Shown here piece by piece: positions 1 to 9,064 of a stretch of DNA of 64,000 bases (positions within the stretch are counted from its first letter, which is position 1; every line of letters starts with the position of its first letter). The notes beneath the pieces are model-generated. The model was not told the origin of the DNA, did not search any database, and worked only from the letters and a program-made list of their open reading frames with translations. Source of the stretch: CAZOZZ01 sp965262425 (lineage in GTDB: Bacteria; Acidobacteriota; Terriglobia; 20CM-2-55-15); contig OZ253536.1 of the NCBI GenBank assembly GCA_965262425.1, positions 4,960,001-5,024,000 of the forward strand. The letters run 5' to 3'. The translations under genes were made by a program, and so were the position numbers.

Positions 1-294
1 AGAATGAGAAAGAACCTAAAAAACAAACCAGTGGCCTGTGGAAAATGATGGGCTATGGAAATCCACAAAAAACGTGGATTCCCACAGCCCTGGAAAAGCC
101 TGCGGCTTTCCCACATTTACACACAGGCCCGGCGATGAATATCAAGATTATGGAAGCATTCAAAACAAGAATCGTGGACTTCGGGAGGTCTAAACTGAGA
201 TCCTAACCCTCACTTCGCTACGGCGGGTGATCACGATGCCCGGAATCACTGATCATGATCCCGGAACTGGTGATCACGATCAGCGGAATACGCA
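1..294. mobile_element. Terminal non-coding part of an IS21-family-like element
   Basis: No gene is visible. Positions 49-89 form a long imperfect hairpin (GGGCTATGG...CCCACAGCCC). Positions 227-294 hold three iterations of a TGATCA(C/T)GAT...CGGAA unit (228, 250 and 271), ending CGGAATACGCA. Multiple TGATCACG-type terminal repeats are typical of IS21-family ends. The end abuts the interior of an IS630 transposase gene at about 295, so this element inserted into the IS630 copy. The istA/istB genes would lie outside the window to the left. Confidence 0.6.
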
Positions 295-1003
295 ATTGAG
301 CGCGGCGAACATCGTGGTCGTCCCGTTGCGTTTGTAGTCGTGGGTGAGGGTGCCGCACCGCCCCTTCTTCAGAGGTAACCCAGGTTGCGTGCGGTCCAGG
401 GCCTGCATCTGGCTCTTCTCATCGCAGGACAAAACAATGGCGTTGTCCGGAGGGTTCAGATACAAACCGACCACATCCTCCAACTTCTCGACAAATTGTT
501 TGTCGTTGGACAGTTTGAAGGTGCATGCCAGATGAGGCTTCAAGCCATGAGCCCGCCAGATTCTCCCTACCGTGGACTCGCTGACGCCGGTTGCCCTGGC
601 CATCAAGGACCGGCTCCAGTGCGTGGCGTTCGGAGGCTTCCCTTCGACCGTTTTCTTCACGATCCGGGCCCGCTTCCGGCGGCCGGTCGAGGGAATCCGT
701 CCACTGCGGGAAGCGTCCTTTTCGATTCCCCCGAGGCCATCTTCAACGAAACGATCGCGCCAACGTCCGGCCTTTTGACGAGTGATGTCCAACTTGGCGC
801 CGATCTCCTGATTGTCGAGACCCCCGGCGGCCAGCAAGACAATTCGAGATCGTTCCGCCAACCGGACCGCCACACTGCGGCTTCGGCTCAGCCGCTCCAG
901 TTCCTTCCGCACAGGAATGTCCAATTTAATCGTCGGTGCTTTCCTCATATATACTCAGACGTAGGAAAGCTAAATAAGTTACGTTAATTGAGACGGACTA
1001 CAC
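295..1003 (-). mobile_element. Truncated IS630-family element (fragment 1)
   Basis: The transposase start is at 948 and coding continues to about 295, where the IS21-like end cuts it. It matches the two complete copies at 36530 and 40309 over its N-terminal 216 or so residues (HTH region, a first catalytic Asp in SCDEKSQ), but lacks the second Asp and the Glu. It is therefore inactive. It is a slightly diverged copy (for example THWSRS kept, but GAKLD instead of AAKLD), so it is older than the other two. The right end meets a CTAG (1003-1006) that is also the first four bases of the miniature repeat next to it. Confidence 0.9.
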
Positions 1004-1168
1004 TAGGGGCCTGCGCGGCAGAAGAGATCTACTGCGAAAGCAGTAGAATCGGTCCATATTTCCCCGATTTTTCGTTGAATAGAACCACTATTCGCCTCAA
1101 AATCGAGAAAATCTGTCCTCGATTCCCTGCTTTCTCGCTACGATCCCTTCTGCCGCGCAGGCTCCTAG
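1003..1168. repeat. 166-bp miniature inverted-repeat element, copy 1 (full length)
   Basis: The element is bounded by 22-bp inverted repeats starting CTAG(G/A)GCCTGCGCGGCAG (1003-1024 and complement at 1147-1168, one mismatch). It has no coding capacity. The interior has a perfect stem-loop CTACTGC-GAAA-GCAGTAG (1030-1047) and a second, GAATAG-AACCA-CTATTC. Its right CTAG supplies the TAG stop codon of the SBBP gene (1165-1167, minus strand). Related partial copies occur at 11274, 21439 and 63594. Confidence 0.85.
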
Positions 1169-3525
1169 CGACGTCGAACAACGAAGAATACGATTGTCCC
1201 GACCAGCAGGACCGTTATGCCGATCCCGACCGGCAGAACCATACGACTCCCAGGGGGCGGTGGTTCTGTCGTGTCAGCTGTTGTATCAGACGCGGCAGGC
1301 TCTCCGACTGTGGGGAAGGGTACGGGTTGGTCCGGGGTGATTCTGACTATGAAAGCGTCGGAGGAGCCCCCTATCCCGCCGGGTTGGATAGGGTTCGGAA
1401 AAGGCACCATGTCGAAATCGTCGGAATAGGTTCGTCCGGTCACGTAGAGGTCACCGCGTCTGTCCCCAGCGATACTTTGACCACGATCTTCTTGACTGCC
1501 GCCAAAGTACATAGAAAAGACAAGCTGTGGGAAGCCGGCTATACCGAAATCCAACTGTGCGACGAAGGCAAACGGAAGGTCCTCGTCGTTCAGGGCGTTG
1601 TTCTCCCCCGGAAAGCCGCCCCAGCTTTCCCCAGTAATGTAGGGGTTTCCGGCGGTGTCTACGACAATCCCGCTGACGGATTCCTCGAAAAGGCCACCGA
1701 GATAGGTAGAGTTGACCAGCGAGGCCATGCCGACTAGGTTCGGATCGATCTTCGCCACAAAGACGTCTCGACCTCCCCCCCCGAAACCTCCCTGAAAGGC
1801 CCGTACTGTGGGGAAGCCCTCGTTGACGTTCAACGTTTCGATGTCGTCTAGAGAACTAGTGTTCCCCGTCACGTAAGCGTTGTCTCGATCGTCCACGTCA
1901 ATACACCGGGGGCAGCCCCAGCTTCCGTATAGCTCCGGACCAGTGCCGCCGAGGTAGGTGGAGTAACGGGGCTCACCGGACGCACTCAACTTCGTCACGA
2001 AGGCGTCGTAGGTGTTGCTCGCGTTCTCTCTTTGAAAAGCATTCTCGGTCGTGGGGAAGCCTTCATCCTCCGGCGTGTTCGTAACATCTGCCGAATTGGT
2101 CGTACCGGTCACGTAGGCTTCGCCCAGTGCGTTCACGGCAATGGCGCTTGCAACCTCGTCTTCGCGGCCGCCCAGGTATGTGGAATAGATGAGACGTCTT
2201 CCATCGGCATCGAGCCTCGCCACGAACGCGTCGAAACGGCCAGCGTTGGCATCCTGGAAGGCATTTTGTGTTGGAAACGCCTCGTCCCCTGGGATACCGG
2301 GATCGTTCCGGGACAGAGTTTGGCCCACCACGAAGGCATCGCCTTGAAACACAGCGATGCTCAGGGCCCGGTCCCTGGCGAGTCCGCCCAGATATGTAGA
2401 GTAGACGAGCTGGTCGCCGTTGACACTCAACTTGGTCACAAAGGCGTCGTTGGCGCCTGCGCGGTTGGGCTGAAAGGCATTATCTCCGGGATCGGGATTA
2501 CCGATCGGAAAGGTCGGGAAGTTGTCTGAAGCGGTGAAGCCCGTCACGTAGGCATTGCCTTCAGCGTCCAAATCGATGCTCAAGCCAAAATCGCCAGCCC
2601 CTCCACCGAGGTATGTTAGGTAGACGAGCCCGTTGCCCGCAGCATTCACCTTCGTTACGAAAGCATCGGATGAGGGTACGTCTGGGTCACCTCCACGCGC
2701 GCCCTGAAACGGGTTCAGACCAGGCGGGGCTAACGTAGGGAGATCCACTGCCTGGGTTTCCCCGACTACATAGGCGTTGCGGTTCGCGTCTACAGCGATG
2801 TCATTGCCACGGTCATTCCCGGTGCCGCCGAGGAAGGTGGAATAGGTCATCACCGGATCGATCACCAAGCGCTGGCTGACATCATAGTCGGCCACCTCAA
2901 AGCCGACCTGACGGGCTCCTTTGAGCACATAGCCGGCCGGAATGATCCGACGGGTGCCGCTGTGCTCCTGGTAAACCAGAGGCTGCCGGAAGCGGATCTC
3001 GTCACTGCCCATCCCGACCCTCAGATCCCCGCCGTCGTCCACCTCCACGCGCTCGACACCCTCAAAAATCAGCGCGATGGCCTCGTGGTCCGCTCCCGGC
3101 GCCACCACAAAGTCGTACTCCAACTCGCGCCGGGTCGTGCCGTAATAGACCACATCCACTCCGGGATAGACATCCCGATATCGAACCCTGGCATAGTGAG
3201 GAATGTTCGTCCGCCACTTCTCGGCATCGCTGCCGATTAAGTAGTTGATCTTGCCGGGAAGTTCCTCCAGCCCCTCCGCCTGTGACGATGGAGCAGCACC
3301 CGCCAGTCGCACCCGCAGTACGGATGGCTCGGCCGGCGGATGGCCTGCAACCTCCGTCCGGTTGTCTACATCCCCCCCGGGACGAGACGGCCCTGAGACG
3401 GGAGGATGAGTGAAGACAAGCGTCACCTCCGTGGCAGTCAAGAACAGGGTGTACCCCCTACCCCGAGAAAGGAATTGGACGCGGGCATCGGTCTGTGAAC
3501 CGCCCCGGGTTTCCCGGAGACCGTT

Positions 3526-4437
3526 TTAGTTGACTCCGGCCACGGTGACTGGAGTTGCTTCGTTGCGATAGTACACCTGCTCGAACTCGACTGGAGGAAT
3601 GTATCCGATCGGTTCGAGAAGGCGGTGCTCGTTGTACCAGGACACCCAGTCGAGTGTCGCGTACTCCACATCGTCAAGACCTCGCCAGGGCCCCTCTCTT
3701 CGAATGACTTCGGTCTTGAATAACCCGATTACAGATTCGGCCATGGCATTGTCGTAGGAGTCCCCGATGCTCCCAACCGACGGCTCAATTCCGGCCTCGG
3801 CCAATCGTTCCGTATACCGAATCGACAGATATTGGACGCCGCGGTCGCTGTGATGAATCAAACCTTCAGTGTCAGGGCGCGACCAGAGGGCCTGCTCCAG
3901 CGCATCCAAGGCAATGTCAGTCTTTAGCGAATGCATCGTTCGCCAACCGACGATCTTTCGGGAGAAGACATCGATGACGAATGCGACGTAAACAAACCCT
4001 CGCCATGTTGCAACATACGTGAGATCCGCGATCCACAGCTCATTGGGACGGGTCGCGCTGAAGTCCCGATCCACAAGATCGGCGGGTCTGAGAGCTACTT
4101 CATTCTGGATAGTGGTCTTGATCTTCCGGCCCCGAACCACGCCTTCAAGCCCCATTTCCCGCATCAATCGTTCAACGGTACAACGGGCAACGTCTGTGTT
4201 CTCGCGATTCAATAGCTTCCAGACCTTGCGGACGCCATAGACCTGACGGTTTTCCCTCCAGACCCGATCGATCTCGACTCGAAGCTTCGCGTCGCGCTTC
4301 GCACGCGCGGGCAATCGATCTGGATTCTTTTCCCGTGCCTGGTGCTCGTAGAACGTCGATGGGGCGATCGGCAGCACACTGCAGATCGACTCGACCCCAT
4401 ACCGGCCTCGATTCGTCTCGATGAAATCCGCCATCAC
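3526..4437 (-). CDS. IS3-family transposase OrfB (DDE integrase-type catalytic subunit)
   Basis: A 303-residue rve-type integrase core. It carries an HTH_21-like N-terminal region, a first catalytic Asp in WIADLTYVATWRGF, a second in HHSDRGVQYLS, and the Glu in DNAMAESVIGLFKTE. All three DDE residues are present, so the protein should be active once fused to OrfA. It lies inside the SBBP gene on the same strand. Its own stop is about 30 bases from the left terminal repeat. Confidence 0.95.
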   Translation of the reverse strand: MMADFIETNRGRYGVESICSVLPIAPSTFYEHQAREKNPDRLPARAKRDAKLRVEIDRVWRENRQVYGVRKVWKLLNRENTDVARCTVERLMREMGLEGVVRGRKIKTTIQNEVALRPADLVDRDFSATRPNELWIADLTYVATWRGFVYVAFVIDVFSRKIVGWRTMHSLKTDIALDALEQALWSRPDTEGLIHHSDRGVQYLSIRYTERLAEAGIEPSVGSIGDSYDNAMAESVIGLFKTEVIRREGPWRGLDDVEYATLDWVSWYNEHRLLEPIGYIPPVEFEQVYYRNEATPVTVAGVN

Positions 4438-4766
4438 CGGGGTCGGCGGTCGAGTTCCGCCTGTGCGAAAAACGCTGACGCCTTGCGCAGGATCTCGTTC
4501 GCTCGTTTCAGCTCACGATTCTCCCGTTCCAGTTCCTTTAGCCGTTGTTTCTCGTCCTTGGTCAGGCCCCCACGTTGGCCCATATCACGCTCTGTTTGCC
4601 GGACCCACTTACGCAGTGTTTCTGGGGTACAACCGATCTTCGCAGCGATCGACGCCATTGCCGCCCACTGTGAGGCGTACTCCCCCTGGTGCTCGGCCAC
4701 CATTCGTACCGCACGTTCCCGAACCTCGGGTGCATATCTGCTTGCTCTTCCCATAATGACTCCCAT
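4434..4766 (-). CDS. IS3-family transposase OrfA (helix-turn-helix subunit)
   Basis: A 110-residue protein of the usual OrfA length. The N-terminal HTH_Tnp_1 domain contains the recognisable RYAPEVRERAVRMV and GCTPETLRKWVRQ motifs. The C-terminal half has a leucine-zipper-like heptad region (ELERENRELKRANEILRKAS), which multimerises the transposase. It overlaps the start of orfB by 4 bases in the -1 frame. In this family the active OrfAB transposase is normally made by -1 ribosomal frameshifting. A T-rich stretch encoding SAFFAQ just before the overlap is a possible slip site, but I cannot confirm it. Confidence 0.93.
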   Translation of the reverse strand: MGVIMGRASRYAPEVRERAVRMVAEHQGEYASQWAAMASIAAKIGCTPETLRKWVRQTERDMGQRGGLTKDEKQRLKELERENRELKRANEILRKASAFFAQAELDRRPR

Positions 4767-4964
4767 CTTCTCAAGTAATGGAGTCTCCGGGAAACCCGGG
4801 GCGGTTCACTGACCCCGGTTCGCTTCAAAGCTCAAGGGAAGCTTGCCGTAGGGTTGGTTGACCCATGCCGGGGTGCCGGCCTCGGGTGTGGCTTGGGCCG
4901 CAGATATGGCCTCCAGTGAAGAGGAAACGCACAATGCGAGTGCAGTCATCAGGAGTCGTTTCAT

Positions 4965-5592
4965 GGTTGCTAACCCTCCCTCATCCCCGCTCAACTAACT
5001 GGCCCGGACCACGAACAACGCCACCCGCTGTCCCTGCCTCATACTGCGACAAATTCAACCAACCCAACGACGCTCATCATAGCGTACGGTTGAGCGTCTG
5101 GACATGATGCACTGGCCGCTAGATTTGTCCCGTATGGTCGCGAGTTGATCAGGCTTCCGTCACCGCTTCCCAAGTCGTAAGAGAACGCGCCCCCAACATG
5201 CGGTGGTGAACTGCTTTTAGTCTGTGCCTGGCCAGTCGAAAAAGATAAGTCCTCCGAAATCGCATTCTGTGGAGCCAGGGAATGGTGCTCAAAGGATTAC
5301 CCGCGACAGCGGCTTCGTTCAAACGCCGTAGTGTTTACATATTTGAATCCACATGCCTAGATGAGCCGCCAAACCGTAGAAGTGACGAACCCGTCACGGA
5401 GTCTAACGGGCGAGGCTCAATGCCAGGGTGGCTCTTCGAGGGCGCTGTCGGCAAAGGAGCTAACTGTCCGTCGTCGGTAACGAGGTAACGAGACATGCCA
5501 GAGCAGAAACTAAGTCTGCTCCGACTCGTCTCCCGCAACATGGGCTGACAAGAGTCATTGAACTCCTGTCAGCTGCTGACTAAACTTGGGGT
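4965..5592. other. Intergenic region, no convincing gene
   Basis: Six-frame reading gives no ORF with family resemblance or a good start. A 17-codon ORF near 5495 follows GAGG but has no recognisable features. The last 35 bases contain a possible promoter for the MNT gene: TTGAAC (5558-5563), 17-bp spacer, TAAACT (5581-5586). It is placed so that transcription would begin almost at the ATG at 5593, giving a leaderless message. Confidence 0.5.
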
Positions 5593-5883
5593 ATGGACAC
5601 GGCTGACATCCTGAGGGAAAAGCGCGAACAGGTGCTTGACCTTGCCCACCAACATGGAGCACGGCAGGTCCGGATCTTCGGATCGGTAGCACGCGGTGAT
5701 GCGGGCCCTTCGAGCGACATCGACTTCCTTGTAGAAATGGAGCCGGGACGAAGCTTACTCGATCTTGGTGGGCTGGTAGCGGAACTCCAGCAACTCCTTG
5801 GTCGTAGCGTTGATGTCGTGACGGAGCGCGGACTCAAGGCGCGTATTCGTGCGCGTGTCCTCGAAGAGGCGATCCGTTTGTGA
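5593..5883 (+). CDS. MNT-type minimal nucleotidyltransferase (antitoxin of HEPN/MNT pair)
   Basis: A 96-residue protein of the usual MNT length. The active-site signature is present: RIFGSVARGDAGPSSDIDFLV gives GSxxRG followed by the metal-binding DxD pair (SDIDF). In the family, such proteins modify (AMPylate) or neutralise a partner HEPN RNase. The partner normally begins at an overlapping start codon. Here GTG at 5880 overlaps the TGA and begins a typical HEPN N-terminus, but that gene is cut off after about 14 residues. The antitoxin is therefore probably orphaned. Confidence 0.85.
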   Translation: MDTADILREKREQVLDLAHQHGARQVRIFGSVARGDAGPSSDIDFLVEMEPGRSLLDLGGLVAELQQLLGRSVDVVTERGLKARIRARVLEEAIRL

Positions 5884-5963
5884 GAGATCCTCTCGAACGA
5901 CTCCAAGACATCCTTGATGTGACGCTCGTCGTTGGTGGTTGTTCGAAGCAGGGTCGAGGGTGA
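5880..5963 (+). pseudogene. Remnant of HEPN (DUF86) toxin gene
   Basis: The reading frame starts at GTG 5880, overlapping the MNT stop codon (GTGA). It encodes RDPLERLQDILDV, the characteristic first helix of DUF86/HEPN toxins. Similarity then stops and the frame closes at 5963. The RX4-6H RNase motif and the rest of the roughly 110-residue family length are missing. This looks like a deletion or replacement by unrelated sequence. Confidence 0.65.
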
Positions 5964-6356
5964 GGATCAGCCCGGTTGTTGGCACACGGCTTCGGCCGAA
6001 GGCCCACGTTTACTCTATCCCCCCTCGCACGGCCTGGAAAAGCAATAGCCCTCGAGGCTCAGACAGAACTATGGGCGGCTTATCATGCCCGTCGCGCTTT
6101 TCAGTTTCTTCAACGACACGCCACGTTGTGATGAGTGAATCGATTCTCGGAACATCGGATCTACAGGGTGTCTCAACGGAGTAGGGGCTGGTTGCCAAGA
6201 GACCTGTTACGTCCCGGTAGCCCGCCGGCGGGGAGATGTTTCTCTTGACAACCCCTCTCATAGAACCAACCGGGTGGCTGCAGTTCAGACAGTAGAGTGA
6301 GCCAGCAACGTTAAGCCGTCCCACCGGGGTCTGGAAGAATCCCAAAACGACAATTT
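5964..6356. other. Intergenic region without recognisable gene
   Basis: No ORF with codon structure, RNA gene or clear repeat was recognised. A GGCTTCGGCCGAAGGCC-like palindrome lies at 5990-6003. The region probably formed when the HEPN gene was truncated and the downstream transposon arrived. Confidence 0.35.
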
Positions 6357-6419
6357 GTGGAAAGATGTAGATTTTTGGGGTTGAAGCGTCGGTATCTGTA
6401 TGTGATAATTATATACGAC

Positions 6420-6803
6420 ATGCAGTCTAAGAACAAACTGGCGCGATTGAGCCGGTACCGGGCCGCTTTGCGGGAAGCGATCGATGAGTTAGCCGAGTTG
6501 ATCGAGGTGGGCTATGAACGCAAGCCGATGGTGAAGGGGACCGTGTACGAGTTGGCGCGCAAGTGCGGCAAGGCTGGCTGTGCGTGTACGCGGGGACAGT
6601 TGCACCGCTCGATGGTGTTGAGCTGGAGCGAGGAGGGCCGGACCCGGTTGTTGTCGATTCCTGCTGAGCGAGTGAAGGGGTTGCGAGAGAAGAGTGAACG
6701 GTATACCCAGTATCGCGCGGCCCGGGCCGAGGTCACCCGAGTACAACGGAGGATTCTGAAGCTGCTGGATCAAATCGAGAAGCTGCGGCGGGAGAAACCC
6801 TGA
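6420..6803 (+). CDS. DUF6788-like small protein, transposon passenger/accessory
   Basis: About 127 residues from ATG at 6420 (MQSKNKLARLSRYRAAL). It is rich in Arg, Lys and Glu, with a CGKAGCACTRGQLHR segment whose spaced Cys/His residues could bind metal. The C-terminus is a coiled coil (VQRRILKLLDQIEKLRR). Proteins of this kind commonly lie just upstream of DDE transposases. Here the transposase starts 13 bases after the stop, so the two are probably co-transcribed. The function is not known and the family assignment is from memory. Confidence 0.6.
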   Translation: MQSKNKLARLSRYRAALREAIDELAELIEVGYERKPMVKGTVYELARKCGKAGCACTRGQLHRSMVLSWSEEGRTRLLSIPAERVKGLREKSERYTQYRAARAEVTRVQRRILKLLDQIEKLRREKP

Positions 6804-6816
6804 TGGGGAGTCCGGC

Positions 6817-8473
6817 ATGACCGTGTTTGAACGCAACGACCGGTTGGTGTGCGACGCGTTCCGGGACGGGGAGTTTGACTCGATCGAGGCGGCCGGAGAG
6901 GTCTCCGAGACGGACTTCTTTCGAGCCATCGCGGGCAAGAAGATTCTCGAGAAGTTGGCGGGGAGCTACCCGACCCCATTGAAGAAGCACGACGTACCGG
7001 TGTGGGTCTATATCGCCAGCAATGTGGCGATGCGCTTCCACGGGGTGCATCAGTTTCATGCCTATCCCTATGTCGTGCGCAGCGGGGGGATGGTCCAGGC
7101 CTTCGGCCCCCAGATGGGGCATCGGGCCATCCACCCGGAGACCGGCGATGTGACCTTGGAGTGTGGGGGGTTCAACGACAAGAACAGCTACGACCGGCAG
7201 ACCCCCTGTGATCAGGACTATCTGCGGAAGATGGCGCGCAAGACCGACGCGGATCGCCTCCAGGATTGGTTCAACCGCGACGTGGTGGGCATCTTCCGAC
7301 AGCATCGGGCCTTTGATCGGGAAGGGCTGTTCATCGGGGATGCGACCTATCTGTTCCTACCTGACAACCCGGCCTATGAACACGCCTCCTTGATGCTATT
7401 CAACGAGCACAACAAGCCGGTCGACGGTCTAAAACTGACCTCCAAACAGAAACTCCGGTGTCAGTGGCGCCGGTGCTACAAACTGGTGACCCTGATCCAC
7501 ACCAATCGCGCCGGGGACTTCTTCCTATGGGCCGGACTGCGAGTCAGTCAGGGTAAAGATAACGAACTTGCCGATACTGTACCGCATGGTCGACGAGTTT
7601 GTGGCCTATCATGGCACGGGAATCATCAAGCGGTTGATCCTGGACCGGGGGTTTCTCGATGGCCCCTCCATTGGTCGTTGCAAACAGGATTATGGGATCG
7701 ACATCCTGATTCCGGCCCGTCGCAACATGGAGATCACCCGCGACGCGATCGATCTGGCTGACGCCCAACCCGGGACGTTCCAATCTTGGACGCCTCCTGC
7801 ACCGCCGGAGAAACCGGCTCCCCTTCATCGGCCCGCCGCGATTCGCAAACGTGAGCAGGCCCGGCAACGCACCTTAGAGAAACGCCCCGTCGAAAATCCG
7901 CCCGATCCGGCCACCACGCGCGTGGGTTCGGAACTGGCCGTGGTCCGGGACCTGGAGTCCTATTCCAACTGTCCGGTCCCGCTCCATGCGGTGATCAACC
8001 GTGAACGCTATGCCGATGGGCACACCGATCAGTGGGTGCTCTTGGATACCAAACGCATTGCGGATCCCGCCCAAACCCGCACCGAGTATGCGCTGCGCAC
8101 CGTGGTTGAAGCGGGCTACCGGCAAACCAAGTGTTTCTCCGGCCTCGCCGAGTTCTCTTCCCGCGCATTCAGTCTCGTGGTCAACCAGGTCGTCTTTGTC
8201 CTGCTCACCTACAGCCTGCTGCAGTGGTATCTGCGGCGCATCGAACGCCGGAACATGAATCGGAAGACTCGCCCCCGCATCCTCGATGTGCTCCAGCCGA
8301 CCTTTACCGTCATTCTGATTTACTACCAAAACTACGTCGCCTTCCTCTCTCCGCTCGAGCATCAGGAAATGGTGCTCACACTCTGCGAAACGGCTCGCAA
8401 GAAGATTCTTGCCAAGACCCGCCGGCTCCGTCGCGCCCTGGCAAATCAACTGCAGAATCCTCGGCCTCCATAG
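6817..8473 (+). pseudogene. IS4/IS1182-superfamily DDE transposase, frameshifted
   Basis: The first frame (6817 to about 7560) encodes the N-terminal half with a catalytic Asp in IGDATYLFLPD. The continuing half (about 7558-8473) is in the +1 frame. It starts with LPILYRMVDEFVAYHG and carries LILDRGFLDG (second Asp) and VVEAGYRQTK (Glu). The switch occurs around the sequence CAGGGTAAAGATAAC at 7551-7565. Together the halves make about 550 residues with all DDE residues. Either an indel inactivated it or a slip at the A-rich run joins the frames. No convincing terminal inverted repeats were found on either side. Confidence 0.8.
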
Positions 8474-8767
8474 CGCACCGGGCCCTCGTCATGGATTTCT
8501 ATCGACCCTGTTTGCCGCATCATCCGGCGGTCGTCGCACTCGTGTCGCTTCTCGAGCCACACCCATCCCTTTCACCATCCTGCAACTCCCTGTTTCCCAC
8601 GCAAAACTCCTATCGCCCGAAAAACCACACGATATCGATCGGATAGCCTCAAGGAAATCGCCGCAGTGTCTGAATCGCAGGACGCTTGACAGTCTGTTAG
8701 AATTAGTGCGATAAGTTTCGTAGACTCCGAACAACCTCAGGTATCGAACACCGACCCGGAGGGACTC
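8474..8767. other. Transposon flank and upstream region of the 8768 gene
   Basis: About 290 bases with no coding signal. It holds the expected right end of the transposon (unresolved) and, close to the next gene, a sigma70-type promoter described separately. Confidence 0.4.
8686..8715 (+). promoter_or_regulatory. Predicted sigma70-type promoter for the 8768 gene
   Basis: A perfect -35 TTGACA (8686-8691), an 18-bp spacer and a -10-like GATAAG (8710-8715) lie about 50 bases before the TTG start at 8768. Confidence 0.5.
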
Positions 8768-9064
8768 TTGGAACTGGATGACAATCTCAAGAAACTGATG
8801 AAGGATCTCGGCGCGGCGGTAAACGACGCGCTGTCCGATTCAGAAGAGATCAGCGAAGCCATTCAAAACGTGCGCAACTCTGGATATGATGTTTTCCTCG
8901 TTCTCGAAGCCACTATCGGTTTCAACCGACGGTCAAAAACCCAGTCGACCGAAGAAATAGAGGACTCCGTGATCCGGAGCGAGATCGACTTGAAAGTGAA
9001 TGCCCAGGACATGAAGTTTCTGAAATCCCTCAAGATCAAAGTCGACGATCTGGACCCGCAGTAG
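8768..9064 (+). CDS. Conserved-looking small hypothetical protein (98 aa)
   Basis: The start is TTG at 8768, chosen because GGAGGG lies 5 bases upstream. It encodes a small, acidic, probably soluble protein with no signal peptide or membrane segment. The N-terminal part looks helical (NLKKLMKDLGAAVNDALSDS) and the C-terminal part has an alternating pattern (FLKSLKIKVDDLDPQ). I do not recognise a family. Its last 29 bases overlap, tail to tail, the 3' end of the GT9 gene on the other strand, so the two transcripts are antisense there. Confidence 0.65.
   Translation: MELDDNLKKLMKDLGAAVNDALSDSEEISEAIQNVRNSGYDVFLVLEATIGFNRRSKTQSTEEIEDSVIRSEIDLKVNAQDMKFLKSLKIKVDDLDPQ

Larger units (their letters stand above)
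3496..4808 (-). mobile_element. Complete IS3-family insertion sequence
   Basis: Perfect 26-bp terminal inverted repeats beginning TGAACCGCCCCGGGTTTCCC lie at 3496-3521 and 4783-4808. A 3-bp target duplication CTG lies at 3493-3495 and 4809-4811. The element carries orfA and orfB in the usual overlapping arrangement. Ends and proteins resemble the IS3-group (IS1222-like) elements. Intact repeats, duplication and ORFs indicate a recent insertion. Confidence 0.95.
1165..4964 (-). pseudogene. SBBP beta-propeller-repeat surface protein, split by IS3
   Basis: The start is ATG at 4964 (MKRLLMTALALC), with GGGAGG upstream, giving a signal peptide. Coding runs to SFEANRGQ at about 4812, is broken by the IS3 element 3496-4808, and resumes as TDARVQFLSRGRGYTLF at about 3492 down to the stop at 1165. 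Removing the IS and one CTG duplication restores one frame exactly. The body has many repeats of the form YSTYLGG...D.A..IAVD..GNAYVTG.T, the SBBP (seven-residue-motif) beta-propeller repeat, after an N-terminal domain typical of this family. The end is a hydrophobic helix (VLPVGIGITVLLVGTIVFFV) followed by RRR, a C-terminal membrane anchor with basic tail. It was probably an exported, membrane-anchored propeller protein. As it stands only a 50-residue secreted stub would be made from the native start. Confidence 0.88.

Noticed and set aside
988..1737. Long plus-strand ORF of 249 codons
   Set aside because: It runs through the miniature repeat and antisense to the SBBP repeats, with no start signal or family resemblance.
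5495..5548. 17-codon ORF after GAGG
   Set aside because: No recognisable sequence, no conserved partner, short enough to be chance.
5930..5980. GTTCGAAGC...GGTCGAGGG looking like a tRNA T-arm
   Set aside because: No acceptor stem, D-arm or CCA-proximal pairing could be built.
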